A stretch of 64,000 bases of DNA, taken from Pseudisothecium myosuroides (Eukaryota; Streptophyta; Bryopsida; Hypnales; Lembophyllaceae). This document shows positions 1 through 13,100 of the stretch, piece after piece; within the stretch, counting starts at the first letter, position 1; each line of letters begins with the position of its first letter. The notes under the pieces are model-generated. The model was given only the letters and a program-made list of their open reading frames with translations, made no database searches and was not told where the DNA came from. The stretch lies in the NCBI GenBank assembly GCA_951799445.1, contig OX637297.1, forward strand, positions 10,664,001-10,728,000. The letters are read 5' to 3'. The position numbers and the translations under genes are program-made.

Positions 1-306
1 TTTTGTATGGTTGTATGAAGAAATTAAAGGAGATCAATGGTTAGCAACATTAGGTGGCACAACATTTATTACTGTGCACAAGGAATGGCGGCAGTGCAAA
101 AACATACAATAGTAGAAGCTATAACTTTTGTGAAGACAATAGGTATGTAGTGCTTCACACTCTTCACCAAAATATACATGATTGACGTGAATTGAGTGAG
201 GAATGAGCAAGTGAACGTGAGTATTGTATTAAAACTTTGACATACTTGAGTAAAGTGAACGACATTCTGTTGCAACTTGTGAGAGCCAGTAGGCAGCTGC
301 ACATGG

Positions 307-714
307 TCAAAGTTTGAAGGAATGCTGATGGAGGTATACAGACCTGTAGCCAAGCGCGCCACGGAGATTGGCTTCCAGCACTAGCGGAACGTTGGACAAG
401 AAGGGTACAAAGGTGATGATGGAGGAGACCATACAACAAGCGAAGATGGGCGACAAACGGCGGGTGCTAGGGTCGAGGTAGCCGGCCTCGACAAGGGCAT
501 GGCTCAAGCAGTCTTTAGCCAAGGCGGGGTAGTCCCAATCCGAGTACAAATAGCGCTGTGGTTTGATCCCACTGCTACAGCTGAACAGCTTGCACTGTCG
601 GTTGATCTCGCCGTTGTAGGTGTGGGTTGGCCTCGCCGGAGATGGGGAACCAGTGGATTCAACACACCTGCTGCGCTTGAGACCTACTACCTCCGCTGAC
701 CCCGGTCCTTCCAT
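307..714 (-). CDS. Hypothetical protein fragment, 135 codons
   Basis: An open minus-strand frame of 135 codons runs from an ATG at 714 to a stop at 307 in a stretch that is visibly richer in G+C than its surroundings. The predicted product has a basic, Ser/Pro-rich N-terminal third, a central part with several Cys and Tyr residues, and a hydrophobic C-terminal part (around residues 90-115, VSSIITFVPFLSNVPLVLEA) that could be one membrane segment. I do not recognise the family. The frame ends only about 20 bases from the start of the divergently oriented pogo-type transposase relic, so it could be part of the same mobile element or a host exon. It may equally be a chance frame in GC-richer DNA. 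Positions 1-306 show nothing I can assign. Confidence 0.28.
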   Translation of the reverse strand: MEGPGSAEVVGLKRSRCVESTGSPSPARPTHTYNGEINRQCKLFSCSSGIKPQRYLYSDWDYPALAKDCLSHALVEAGYLDPSTRRLSPIFACCMVSSIITFVPFLSNVPLVLEANLRGALGYRSVYLHQHSFKL

Positions 715-731
715 GGCTCAGCCATCACGAA

Positions 732-974
732 AATGGCGCCAAAGGTAGACTAAGGTGTGGATGGATGACCACCTCACATTGGCCATAGCTACTGTTGAGG
801 GCGGCAACAGTGTGTCTGTTGCAGCCAGAGTCTTCAACATTCCATCATCTTCCTTGCGTGACCACATCTACGGCAGAACTATACAAAGGAAGAAGGGAAA
901 GCAATGCGTCCTAAGTGAGGAGGAAGAAAGTGCACTTGTTCACTAGATGCTTGAAATGCAAGACGTCCACTGCT
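732..974 (+). pseudogene. pogo/Psq-type transposase, N-terminal part (HTH), split by later insertions
   Basis: After MAPKVD (ATG at 735) and a stop, the frame from 755 encodes WMDDHLTLAIATVEGG, then SVAARVFNIPSSSLRDHIYG. This is the helix-turn-helix Psq DNA-binding domain at the N terminus of pogo/jerky-type DDE transposases: an acidic start, a short helix, then the (V/P)xxSLRxR(I/L)xG recognition helix. It continues with the family-typical SEEEESALVH, a stop, and MLEMQD near 970. At that point homology stops. The next expected residues (family pattern HPLTxxQLrlkV) appear only at about 19,030, so the gene is interrupted by roughly 18 kb of nested insertions. The in-frame stops at 750-752 and 944-946 show it is dead. 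The family role is binding terminal inverted repeats and moving the element by cut and paste. Confidence 0.75.
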
Positions 975-1613
975 AGAAAATGATGTCCAAATCAACAAAG
1001 AATTATCACATTTTTGTTGAATTGGGCATTGAATCAACCATTTTTATAGATTTTTGTTGATTTGACACAAGGTAACAAAATGGTTACAATTGTTTTGTTG
1101 ATTCATATAGTACAATGTCTAAATTAACAAAACAAAAAAACACTTTTTTGTTCATTTTTACTTAGAAGAATTTCAAATTAGTGTTTGTCATTCGGGCAAT
1201 GTCTATGGTTGAAATTTTAAGTACAAAAGAATTTTTTTTTAAACTATAATCATTCACAATTTAGTAATTTATAAAATCAGCAAACTTTGGTGGCAGTTTT
1301 GGCATAGTAGATTAATTTTTTTCTTAAACTTTGAAAAGAAAAAAGTTGTTGCATCAAGATAAATTTCATCTCCAAAAATCCTATTGGGATTTTGAGCCTT
1401 TGATCAAAAGTTATGAACAAAATTCAGAGTGGGTTACTTTGGTATTTTATAAAATTAGTAGATTTCAGAGTCCATTTAGGCATAGTAATACAACTTTTCT
1501 CAAAAACCTTTGAACTAATAAAAGTTGGAAAATGAAGCTAACTTTCATCTCAAATATTCATTTGGAGTTTTGAGCCTCTAATCAAAAGTTATAGGGCAAA
1601 ATTCAGAGACGAC
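975..1613. repeat. Left part of an element inserted in the pogo gene (N1), with tandem units
   Basis: This AT-rich sequence separates the pogo N-terminal coding part from the CACTA element. From about 1300 it holds two imperfect tandem units of roughly 175 bases. Each contains the order GGCATAGTA, CTTTGAA, CATCTC, TTTTGAGCCT and ATCAAAAGTTAT. The second unit (about 1470-1597) pairs as an inverted repeat with 18,467-18,605 on the other side of the CACTA element. Without the CACTA element these two arms would face each other across a loop of some 70 bases. The last three bases (GAC, 1611-1613) are one copy of the CACTA target duplication. Neither the class nor the exact ends of this element can be determined. 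No coding sequence was recognised in it. Confidence 0.55.
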
Positions 1614-1633
1614 CACTAGTAGAAAAGGGGGTC
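1614..1633 (+). repeat. CACTA terminal inverted repeat, left
   Basis: CACTAGTAGAAAAGGGGGTC. It matches the inverted right end (CACTAGTAGAAAAAGGGC) at 17 of the first 18 positions or nearly so, and is preceded by the GAC target duplication. Confidence 0.9.
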
Positions 1634-1654
1634 TTTTGTAACCGGTGAAACAAT

Positions 1655-2030
1655 GACAGGCTCTATTGTATGACTTAGCAGTGACTAGAGGTCTAGAAGA
1701 AGGCGCTGAAATGAACCATCTTGGTAGTGCAGTCATATAATAGTCATTTGAATGACTGCTGCAGAACAGAAAGATGAAGTAGAGAATGAGAAGTTTAGAA
1801 TGAACGATTTTTCATTTGCAACTCATTGGCATTGCTGATGTCGATTTACCAGAGTCATACTATAGTAGCCCATAAAATATCTACAGAAATATATGACTAC
1901 TGAATGACTGTTAGGAGAAAAAGAATGAGAACGTGGAATTTCATGAGAAAGAAGACGTTTGTATTTCCATTTTATCACTTGTGAGTAGGATCACTGTCGA
2001 TATAGGCATGTTGCAGTCATTCTTTGAAGG
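1655..2030. repeat. Left subterminal AGTCATT/AATGACT motif array
   Basis: Short motifs AGTCAT(T) and AATGACT recur in both orientations, for example around 1728-1765, 1850-1912 and 2012-2020. The block AGTCATTTGAATGACTG is itself a palindrome of the two. The same motif recurs at the right end. In known CACTA elements such arrays are the binding sites of the TNPA-type protein, so I infer the same role here. Confidence 0.6.
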
Positions 2031-2304
2031 ACAGTTTGTGAATTTGCGCACATATAGTAATGAGTGTAGGGTAGCACTGACAACGACGTCACAAAGGTGT
2101 AGTTATTTTGAAGTGATTGTTAGCATAGTGGTCTATTGAGTTGCTGCATAATTGAAGCCTTTCAATGAAATAAAGTTAGAAGACAACATGCATTTCCAAG
2201 GATTAGTATTATTGTAATGGTAGTGCAATGGAGTAAAATACCATTTCTATTGTATGTTATATAGTAGAGGATGGGAAGTAGAGGTTTAAAATGTACAAAA
2301 ATGT

Positions 2305-5300
2305 TTAATATTTTGCAGATGCAAGGAGATGATCCTTTGCTGACAATTCAATGGCCCCTACTAGAGAAACGCTATTAGGCGGGTCTGGAACAATCACCGG
2401 AGCGGTAAGACCACTACACTCTACTGTTGTGGTGATGAACGCATCCGCTGTGTCCAGAACCTCCCTCCTTGCTTGTGCCTCTTTGCGCAATACCACTTTC
2501 CAACCTCGTTTTTCTATGACATCAGAGAAGAATACCTGGGTTGCTTGATTGGAGAAGATAAAAGGCTCAGCCATTCGAGGTAGCTTATGTCAAAAATTGA
2601 CAACTAGAAAGCCAGCTTCATCTCTAGTGTATGTTGGATTTCCTCGATTATCTTGCCTTTTTAGCCATTTGCATCGAAGAAGCACTACTGGTGTCTGCAA
2701 GGGCCCATAATCCAACTTCAATATGTCCTTCAGCACACCCACGTAGTTCACAGACACATCTCGGGCATCAGCAGTTGGTACATTAAATATGGACGCAACT
2801 CCACTATCATATGTTAGCATGTGTGCTGACGATTCATCTTCCACTCGGTAGTGGTTTCCAAATGCCTTCATCCTTGTATACCGCAATGCTCGTTGGGAAG
2901 GTTTTTTGCATAATAGCAATCTGTCTATGTCCTCAGCATTTGAGGCATCAAGTACTTTGTCCCTACAATATTCTTTCAGCCATTCTTCAAAAGCCTTTTC
3001 AGTAGCATTTGATTGTTGTTCTTCATTCCACTTACTGCATGAATATGACATGAACAACCACCATTGAAAAAATTATGCACTAAAAGTACGAAATATACAC
3101 CTAGCATTCAAAAAAACAATTCTTAGCAATATGCAAGGTAAACTATTGGTTCTAGCTAGGAGGATTGAATAACAAGTTCAAACTTCTTCTATTGGTAAAT
3201 GAAAGTTGCTGGGCATGATTGAAATGGCTGCTAACTTCAGAGCTCTCCATAGTCTTTGTTGTACTCACTACGTTTCTTTGATTGCAACCTCATTCCTGTA
3301 CTAGTGCCTCCAGAATCCAAATGGCATCCATAGAGCTGCCATTTGCAATTGTATAAGAACATTCAGAAACTGACCTTAGCCAAGCTTGCATGACTGTAGC
3401 ATTCTTACACACATATTGGTGTGCAAGATCTCGTTGTGCCTTTGTCATCTCGTACACTTTACCTGCACCTTCAAGGACCTCCTCTACATCACCGTATTCT
3501 TCCTCTGCATCCCATACTCGCCTGTGCACAACATCAAATCTTTGTAGGTATTCAGTGACAAAGCCAATGCACTCATCCTTCAAGTAACCCTCAGCCATGG
3601 ATGCTTCAGGTCTAGCCATGTTACGCACATACTTTTTCAGGGTCTTCATGTATCTTTCCACGGGGTACATCCACCTACTTGCCACTGGACCGCAAATGTC
3701 TAATTCCCGCACTAGATGATATGGTAAATGAGTCATTATGTCAAAGAAAGAAGGAGGGAATTCCATCTCCAATAGGGACATGCTCTCAGCGACATCCACT
3801 TCTAATGATTGAAATTCAGCTGGATTATAGACATTTGTACAGAGTCTGCGAAAAACTTTTGACATCCGCATGACCGCCATTCTCGGACCTGGTTTCAGGA
3901 GACCACGCAACGCCAATGGCATGAGCTGTTGCATGAGCATATGATAATCATGTGACTTGAGGCTGCCAAATTTTTTATTGCGGATGTGTTTCCTGAAAGA
4001 AGATGAGTATCCGGATGGTGTCTTTAAGGACTCCAGAGTGCTACAGAATATGTTGAACTCTGCATCAGATAGCACATATGGTGCAGCTGGTTTCATCATT
4101 TTGCCACCTCTCTTTGGATTAGCTATCAGCCAAAAATGCGGTCGAATGTTCCTTCGTTGCAAATCTCTTTTGACTTTCACTGTGTCCTTCAGCCCTGTAA
4201 TGGTCTTCAAGAAATTCTTTGCCAAATTCATTTCACAGTGCATAGGATCAAGAGTATGTCGAATAAGTAAAGCCTGAACAAAAACAATCAAACATTATGT
4301 AAAAGTGAATTATCCTGTAATGAACCTTATGTCCTTCTACTCTGTGAATGTTTGTAATGTAAAGCACTATAGGATACCAAAGACAACCTACTACTTAGGA
4401 AACAACTACATTGTACAAAGTTTCCTCTTTTTGTTGTGATCCTTCAAGAATTTCTAATTCCAACAAAGAGCAAAACTAATATTAGAGTTATATAATAGTC
4501 ACTTGGACATTACAATGAGGAACCCATCTTACTAATGGTGCATATAATTGCAGCAAGGCTTTCTAGTGACCATGCCACAATCATTACTACAAAACTATTC
4601 AATTATGCAATGGGCACTCTATGTCCGTATGGTTTCCATCTTCTGCCTTCAATTTTAGCCACTAACCGCGGTAGAACTTCGAAACACATTTAGAATATAG
4701 AAAGGTACCTCACTTCCACAAAGTATTACATTTCTGTTCTACAAGAATAAACATCAAAAAACCACATGATGCTCGCTTACCGTCCAATACGATAATATGT
4801 AGAAAATAGTTTTTCTTTTCACCCCATGCAACTTTGATGGATCTGCAGAAGCACCGCCCTTGCAGCCTTGTGCTTTCCATCTCTCATACTCTTCAACATG
4901 AAGAAGTTGCTCTTGAACTAAAACCAATTTTGGTTTACTACGTACCTCAGATTCCCCATTGAAGTGATCGTTCATTCCATGCGCTCTGTGCCTGTGACCC
5001 TCTGGTAACCACTGTCTTGTTCCTCCATAAGTGCACTTCCCTAACTCAACTGAATGTTCGCCCCTAATTCGCATCCGCAATCTGGACACGCAGCAAAGCC
5101 TTGGTGAGCAAAGCCTCCAACTGTTCCATACGCAGGGAAATCATGCATTGTCCACAGCAGCACTGCTCGCAAAGTAAATTCTCGGCTACCAACATCACAG
5201 GTGACATCGTACACTGGCACACCACACCATAGTTGCAATAACTCTTGAATGATTGGCTCAACGTATACATCAAACACTTCTGAAGTGACGGACTCCTTGC

Positions 5301-6651
5301 CCGGAATTAGAAGAGCCAGTTCTACAAAGAACTTTTTTGTGCTTAACCACGGAGGCAAGTTGTAGTTGAGGAGGAGCACAGGCCAAGTCGACCAAGTGGA
5401 ACGTGTTTGCTTGAAAGGATTAACACCATCTGCAGCCAAGGCAAAATGGACATTACGTGGATCTTGTCCAAATGATGGATCAACTACAGTATGGAAATGA
5501 TGCCATGCCTTTGAATCACATGGATGTCTCACCAAGTTGTCTCCACCATCTCAATTACTTTGATTTGGGGAATGCCATTTTAGAAGCTCTAAAATGGCTG
5601 GACTACGAAACATTCTCTGCAGCCTAGGAATGATGGGAAAATGGCGCAATACTTTTAGAGGGAACTTCTTCCGCTGTTCATCCTTATACCTCCGTCCATT
5701 GCATCTTGGGCAACGAACAGCATCAGCATTTTCACCTTTGAAAAGCACACAACCATTTTCACAAGCGTGAATGGTATTGTAAGTGAGTCCCAGCTTCTTT
5801 GTCAAAGTTTTAGCAACATAATGATTTCTCGGAAGATTGTTACTATGAGGGAGAAGGTGTGCATGCAATAAAGTAAGTAACTCATCCACAAAGGAGTTGC
5901 TCACGCCATGTACAGTGCACAAGTTCATAAGAAGTATAGTGGCTGCCAGTGTTGTGCACTTTGCTCCTGTGTATAGTTCGTGCAGTGCCTCCTTCAGTGC
6001 CGCAGCATCAAAGCTTGCATCGCAAGCCTCTTCCTCAGCCTCAACATGTGGCTCTTCTGTGTGTCCACTGCTGTTGTGCGTTAAGTTTTCTTCTACATCC
6101 TCACTTTCACTACACTGTTTGTGAACATCGTCAGCCACTGTGAAAGCTTCCAACACTACATCACGAGCTCTTTCCTCAAGAGCTTCAACATTGTCGGTTA
6201 TGTTGAATGCATCGTCCACCATTTGATGTGTATCCATGTCCACGTCAAGCCCCATTCTTTCAGTCACTGCAGGTCTCCAGAATTCCTCCTCCCACTCCTC
6301 ATCCGAAGACTCCCTTTCTCCGGGACCTCTCTACACTCGAAATGCTCTGTGCCTTCCATTACGTATGAGGTGATGCCTGACTGTGGACAACAACCACTTC
6401 CGCTGGCCCTTGCACTTTGAACAAGGGTAGTGCATTTGCCGCAAATTCAAGAAACGAGCCCTGTTGACTTCACGAAGAAATAGGCGCTCATCTCGTACTC
6501 TCACTCTTTTTGTCACACATGAAGGCGCCGAGGCAACTTCCATGTTGTTCACGGGAACGCGGTACCACTTGCTCACTGTGCAATGCAGACAATTAGAATT
6601 ACAGTAGAGGTATGAAATGGATGCACTCTTTTTCCCTTTTTTTTGACTCAA
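2305..6651 (-). pseudogene. CACTA TNPD-type transposase (Transpos_assoc, Transposase_21, DUF4218, DUF4216), decayed
   Basis: Read on the minus strand, the order is that of plant TNPD transposases. 6651-6331 has a transposase-associated-like N terminus with PCSKCKG and VRHHLIRNG. 6267-5551 has an acidic linker, then CENGCVLFKG, CPRCNGRRY and a P-rich end. 5535-5041 is the Transposase_21 core with NVHFALAADGVNPF, WPVLLLNYNLPPWL and FPAYGTVGGFAHQG. 5089-4779 has YGGTRQWLPEGHRHR. 4290-3290 is DUF4218 with LDPMHCEMNLAKNF and GPVASRWMYPVERYMKTLKK. 3057-2305 is DUF4216, ending DPF-like AEPFIFSNQATQVFFSDV and GWKVVLRKE. An intron fits about 4276-4779 (donor GTAAGC, acceptor TTCAG). Breaks are a nonsense codon at 5551-5553, a frameshift near 5075-5090, and a stop at 2590-2592, with frames otherwise continuing. 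The family protein cuts the element ends. Confidence 0.85.
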
Positions 6652-6699
6652 GCTTCACAGATTATTTCTACCAATGACTTCTACTGCAGTAGTAATCTT

Positions 6700-9071
6700 C
6701 ACTAATGAAGAATGTCATCTCCTACAACTGAAATATACTTCTGCTGTCAATGACTTAGAACTTTGTGAGCCTTACATATTTCTACACATATATTCATCAT
6801 TTGCAAATATACTTTTCCATATAAGAGTCCTCAAATTATATGATGGCGGAGACCACCATATCACACTACCGGACCAAAATGTACTCATAAATACAGAAGA
6901 GTTTGGAATTGTACATAGAAGTGCCTGTCACGTTCTCCTCATTATCAGGAAATTACACCTAAAATGAAGCACTCTTGTCAGTCGACCCCTACTTGTGAAG
7001 GGGAAATGAATAGGGGTATATTACAAATGGTGCACATGACAAGGACAAGTGTGAAGTGGAGTTCGGGGCCGTTTTTAGTAGTATTTAGCTCTATTAACAG
7101 TGCTACATAGGTGCCGACCTTACAACTGGTCGCTTTTGGGGTTCAATTTCTCTTGTTCTAACTTGTTGAGTATGACATGTTTAGAGAGTATTACTATCAT
7201 TTCTTCATGTCTATGAAATGGATTTAGACATCACCTACATTATACTTCTAGCACTGTACATGCCTTGCATATTCAAAAATCTATAACTAATTCACAATGC
7301 GTCCAGCACCTATGGAACCATTTGCATTTCCATTCATAGTCCTTCACCTATGTGCAAGAACTGTTGTTCATTTTCTAGAGTGTATTCATTATACCCCATA
7401 GCATATTTGTGCAATTTATGGTGTTCTTACCTTATTGAAGTATGACCTCAAAGAAACCACGGGTGGTCTGCCCTGCCACAAGATTGTGAAATAGACACAA
7501 GTCAGTGATCCATTCTCAAAATCTACGTACATATCTGCTTTGTACATGCTTCTACTTCACCGCCACCTTCAAGGAACATTGTGTTAAGGTAGAAATACCA
7601 ATAATAGATCAAGCCTAGTACCTAACCTAGAAGGTGTGCTATTTCCAACCAAGGCTAGAAATGAAGCTTGGAATGTGTGTTTCTTGTCCTTTTCAAGGTA
7701 CGAACTAATAAGGTCATGACACATGCCTTCTAAGTAGTTAGCAACAAAGTAGTTTGCCTCCAATTGGAATTGAAAGACTACGGACATTGGCTACTAGTGA
7801 AGAGTACTTTTTGGCTCACCAAGTTCATAGTAATTTCAATTTCGGAAGTATCGTTCTGAAAATTTCACTACTTCTCTATCTCTTATCTTTGTACATCGAA
7901 TTAATTTCCATCACTTCATACTGTATACAAACTACTGTGAATTTCCTTCAATGATTGGTTACTGGTGCTTCAACCTTATGTCTCATTCTGGTTTACATGA
8001 TATTTTTTCCATCACCTAATTGATTTTAGACAGCAACCTTGTTTGAATAGCATCACATTCTTGTACACTTTCTACAAATAAAAAAATGAAGATGAGGGAT
8101 GAGGAGCAAGTGTAAGAGTCGCTGTCGATCACAAATTAAAATTGGAAGTACATGCCTGTCCACCATTTCCAGGGCTCAGAGACATGGCCAGGCTAAAAAA
8201 TCAATGCAGGAATGCGGTATACTTCATAAAGAAATGTGACCACCTAATATGACAGAGCTCAACTTTTGAGGTGCATGTATACCTACCTATTTATATTGTT
8301 GTTCTACTTCTCTCCAAGGCCACTACAATAGTATTAAACCACGCCCAGCACCCAACTTGTAGGGATGCTGCATCACTCAATCAAGCTTGGCTCACATTTC
8401 CAACTAAGCTAGGAATGTGTTTTCTTGTCCTTCTCAAGGTTGGGACTAATCAAATCATGACACATGTCCCAAAGGAGTGAGTAAGAAAGTATGACACAAT
8501 GAGTGGGAAAATAGTTCTAGACTGATTGAAATTGAAAGACTTTAAACAGTGGATACTAGTGATATGCACTAATTGGTTCCCAAAATTCACTGTAAATTCA
8601 ATTCTGGAAATATAGTTCTCATACTTGTGCAATCTCCATATTTCCTATCTTCCTACATGGAAAAATTTTCCACCAACTGTTACTGCACACCATAAACTCC
8701 AAAATTGCTTAATCGATCAACTACTGGTGCTTTTATCTTAACAGTGCTTTTATCTTGACAGTGAGAACCAGCGTCCAGGAGTCTGCTATTTCTAGTCATG
8801 TCTCAGTGATTGACGGACTCCATTCCAATTGAATGACTGAAACATGACTAGAAAACTAGGTTTCCCAGTCACGAACCATTAATTTTGACGATGCTGTTGA
8901 AGTCAAACAACGACGGCGGCCTTCAAGGCTTGTCGACACCGTTCTTGTAAGTGTGAACGCCACTTTCAGCCAACGTAATGTACAACGGTAGACACCTACA
9001 TATATGGAAGAGGCAGTTTGTCAGGGCTACACTAAAGAACCAGCTGCTTCTGTCATGTACAACTCTACACA
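6700..9071. promoter_or_regulatory. Intergenic region between the divergent CACTA genes, with a diverged tandem duplication
   Basis: About 2.4 kb lie between the starts of the two divergent CACTA genes, so both promoters must be here. The stretch about 7550-7980 recurs as about 8265-8740. Both carry CCAA(G/C)(G/T)CTAG, TTCTTGTCCTT(T/C)TCAAGGT, ATCATGACACATG, TAGTGA and TACTGGTGCTT in the same order, with roughly three quarters of bases alike by eye. An inverted pair TTTCTAGTCATGT and ACATGACTAGAAA sits at about 8788-8853 and contains the AGTCAT motif of the subterminal arrays. Short open frames here are not conserved between the two copies and look accidental. Confidence 0.5.
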
Positions 9072-10143
9072 ATGACTACAAACCCTACAAGTACAATTCC
9101 TACACAGCCGAAGCAGGGTTCCAACTCTACATTTAATGCAGTTCGACTTTCAGCATTGAAGGCACCTAGCACTGCAAATTCGACAACACTTCCACAAGAT
9201 TTGGTTTGTTGTTTCTCACCTTATTCGACTGCCTTCACGTCTGCACATGTGGCCTCCACCTTCTTCACCTCACTTCCACAGTCCTACACGTTCTTCATCC
9301 ACTTCACAGCACGCGATGTGCATAGCACATGCGCATCCTTTGTAAGCTCAATTTACGACCCAATGTCTCACTCTAGTATAGAAGAGAAGTCACCGTATGA
9401 GCTAGCTCGTGATGCTCGTGTACAAGAGCTTGCCAAACAATTTGCACCACTGTACGCTACTGCTACTTCTCTGTAAGTACCTTTCCCACATGGTTGGCAA
9501 ATGAAGCTTGTGTGTAAGCGAGCAGACTTTCTTAGGAACTGCCAACGTCCTAGACTTCTCTTGAAAACTGTTCTGTCAACATAGACCTCCAGCACGATGA
9601 ATTCTAGTCATTGCAAAGTCATATTTGGGTGCCGCTGGAGTCATTTGTCAGCTTCTCAACACAGTTGCAGTTACCATACTGTCATTCCTTATGTTCATGA
9701 AGTGTCGCCGCCATTTGCGAGGACCACGTGGCAGCGTGTCCTCCTTTTGGCGGCTGCCCATTATTGCTCCGATGGGAAGGAACCCTACCTTCCGTCCAAG
9801 GCCAGAGACGGCGCTTTTCTTCTCCCCTAGCTGGTTTCGCAAATCGCGCCAACTTTTGCAGCGTACGGAAACTCTCATTGTCTTGGGTCTTCTTTTCGCA
9901 GGTTCCCTTCTCTCGCAGTGGAGAAGGCAACTACAAGCAGGGGTACGACAAGCAAACAGGGGAACATCGCTTTTGCTTCGACGGAGCCACGCCGCCGCAG
10001 TGCTCGAATCGCCCGTGCACAGCCCCAAAATCAGTTGAAACGCTGTGAAGAGCGTACAGCTCGGGGGGACAAGAAGCCAGCAAACATGAGCTTGCAGTCT
10101 GCATCGGAGGATAGTCGGACAGACGACGAGATGGTGGAGCGAG

Positions 10144-13100
10144 GTACGTAATTCTCTCCAGAAAATTTCTTTTCACTTTGTCTGTCCAATTATGCGAAAG
10201 GCGATATTAGACAGGCTTCTCTGCTGCTACGTAGTTCCACTGTCCAACTGGAATGCCAGCTTTGCAGCACTTTCATTAGGGTTTTTTCAGGTTATCAGGT
10301 TTGAAGTCTTCATTATGTTGATTTGAAAATCTAAAGCAAAATTTGGTTCATGCGGAAGAGGCCACGGGGTTCACGGCAAGGCTGTGGGTTGTGGATGAAA
10401 GCACTGCAATCTGGTCGGGATTGTGCTTTGTGTAGGCGGAGGTGTGTGGGGAATTGGGGATGATCCATTGCAATGTTTGGGGAAGTCGTCAGTTTCTGTA
10501 GGATGTCATTGTCCTTTGCGGCCTCATTATCATCGTCTTGGTCGATCTGGTTACTCGTGGAGGCATTCCACAGTTCTCTAAGGAGGAAACGGAAACACAG
10601 GGAGAGTGTCATTTTTGGACCCTCTTACGGTTCATGAGCACAGTCATCATACCTACCATGTACAAGGACGTTGCTTTACAACTTCCATGACCTTGTTAGT
10701 ATTCATGAAAGGAAAATGGCTGTCCGCAATTTCCAGTTCCTTCGATAACAAAAGTCATAGCGGCAGAAGTTACAGTAGTCACCGTCATATTCCTTGTTCA
10801 CTGAGAGCTGAAAATCTATTTCCACTTTTTCCTTAGTCTGTAGTTTAGGGTAATTAGAATCTGAAAACTTTGGTCGTGGAATTCGAAGTGACAAGAATGA
10901 ACTAACACAGCAAGGGCTTTCAGTTCTGTAGACAACCGATTTCCATTTCTGAATTTGTATCACTAATGGTTGCATGATAATAGTCGAAAGGGAGATCAGA
11001 GTAGTTTAGTTCGGAATACGTAGGGAAGGCTGATTTCAACTCGCATGGTAGACTTCTTTTCTTCTAAGGACTACATCACAAAGTTTAGACCCTACGATTT
11101 GGCAACAATTATCGTGCGGTTATTGTTGTTTCATGGGTTTGTACCATAATCGCACTGACTCAGTGTATTTTTACGCACTGAATCAGTGCGAAAACAATGA
11201 ATATCAATAGCATACGGTTTATGTACTTTAACTATATGATTACTGTGCAGTTTTGACACAACAATTGTATAGTTAAAGTACATAAATCGTACGCTATTGA
11301 TATTCATTGTTTTCGCACTGATTCAGTGCGTAAAAATACACTGAGTCAGTGCGACTATGGTACGAACCCATGAAACAACGATAACCGCATGATAATTGTT
11401 GCCAAATCGTAGGGTCTAAACTTTGTGATGTAGAGTGTGGGGATCGATCCAACACTCACCATATGATCGACTGTCACAGTAATTGCTGGTACTTGTTTGT
11501 GGTCTACATATTTCTTGTCTGTGTTTGATATGCTGCAGTAGAGTGATGTTAAATTTAGAGGAAGAACTTATAGGCGGTTTTAGAAGAGTTAGAAGTGCCA
11601 GGATTGTTGCTTGTATGCTGTCGGCAAAGCCACATAGTCTACCGCACATGCCCATTTGTTGGACCTATAGTTTCTCTAAATTATGATGCCTTCAATGGGT
11701 CTTCATTAGTGTCATGAAATGAACTGAGCATGATGTTCTTGTTTGATGCAGTCTCAATATTGTTAATGTCTACTGTAAATCTGAGATTCACATTTGCTTT
11801 GGATGATCGCTTTCAAAGCCTTGCGACGCTGAAGTGTGTGGTCGCCGTTTACTTCAAGAATGAAGAATTTCATCGTTTGTCTCCTTTATTGAACTGAGAG
11901 TGTGTAGGTGGAGTCTTGTAAATTGGATAGTTTGAAGTGCTGAATGCATTATTGCGACCCTGCATTTGCCTTAAATTGCCTACTTCCTTTAAATCAAAAT
12001 TTTGTCATTAAATAGTCGTTGAAGAACTTCTTGTTCGGATGTAGAAGACGGCTCTACATATAGTTGAAGCAAGTACAATAACTATTCAATGCCAAGCTAG
12101 TTTTGGATACGAGTATAAGGTTTTAGATAGTTGTGTTTTATATTGGTTTACCTCTATTGCATTCTGAATGCTTTGATTTCTTGTAGCTGACTTCAAGTTG
12201 GAACTCTTTATTTTTGAGGATGTATAATTTGCAGAGCATGCTTGTCATGTAAGAAGTTGTTGTGGTTTTGTACAAATTGGTGTGTGTTATCAATGCTCAG
12301 TCCTTTGAAAAACCTTCTGCTGGTAAAAGAAATGCATGTTCATGCTGGTTGCTAGATCCTCTGAAGATTATTTCAGGTGAGAACTCCCCCATCTAAAAAG
12401 TTGAATGCTCTTCTTCTTGGTGGAATTGTTGCATGATACATCCCTTCGAATTCAGCAACGTTGATGCTGTCAGCAATCGGATGATCTCGTAGCTGAATCC
12501 AGAAGTCCTCTCCGAATGTGAAGTGCAGAGGACGAGGACTTCTGCACATGGACTGACTATGAGCAAGTGTAATTTCTTGTGAAACAATTATTGTAGTCTC
12601 AGTGAACAATGGTAGCGTGTGATATGTATAGTGATCGCCACTGGAATCGGATGAGTGTGTTATTGAGGTTGGAGAAACTTTATACTGTATGTTCTGAAAG
12701 TGTCAACTAACTTTGGAATAGAGAAAGTAGAAATGACCTAATGCTAGGTGACTCACTATATAATTCTGAAGTTAGGAACAGGAGTTAGTGACTGCGACGA
12801 TAGTGGTTGAATTTTTAGTTTCTTCGTTCATTGTTGTTGTTGCTATTTGGACTTTTGTTGCAGTAGAAATAGCTAAGGTACAATTTTGTACGGTATGACT
12901 CTGTTACAATCAGTACAAAAACTAGAAGGGTTGAGGGGGGAGTTTCTTGGTGAAACGGTATGTACCTTCCTGAACTATGTGCAAGCATTGCATGAAGGAA
13001 GAGGTAGGATGTTATGAGTTGCCACTAACCACCTTTGGTACACAGTAATGTATGTGAAATGCTGAATTTATCTTAGATGTTGTGAAAGAGCGGCAATGAG

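Noticed and set aside
8271..8632. Small open frames (69 and 60 codons)
   Set aside because: They lie in the duplicated intergenic region and are not kept in the other copy of the duplication.
9597..10048. Several overlapping open frames on both strands
   Set aside because: They are by-products of a GC-rich exon (9,902-10,143) of the TNPA-like gene; only the frame with RRRSARIARAQ joins its neighbours in phase.
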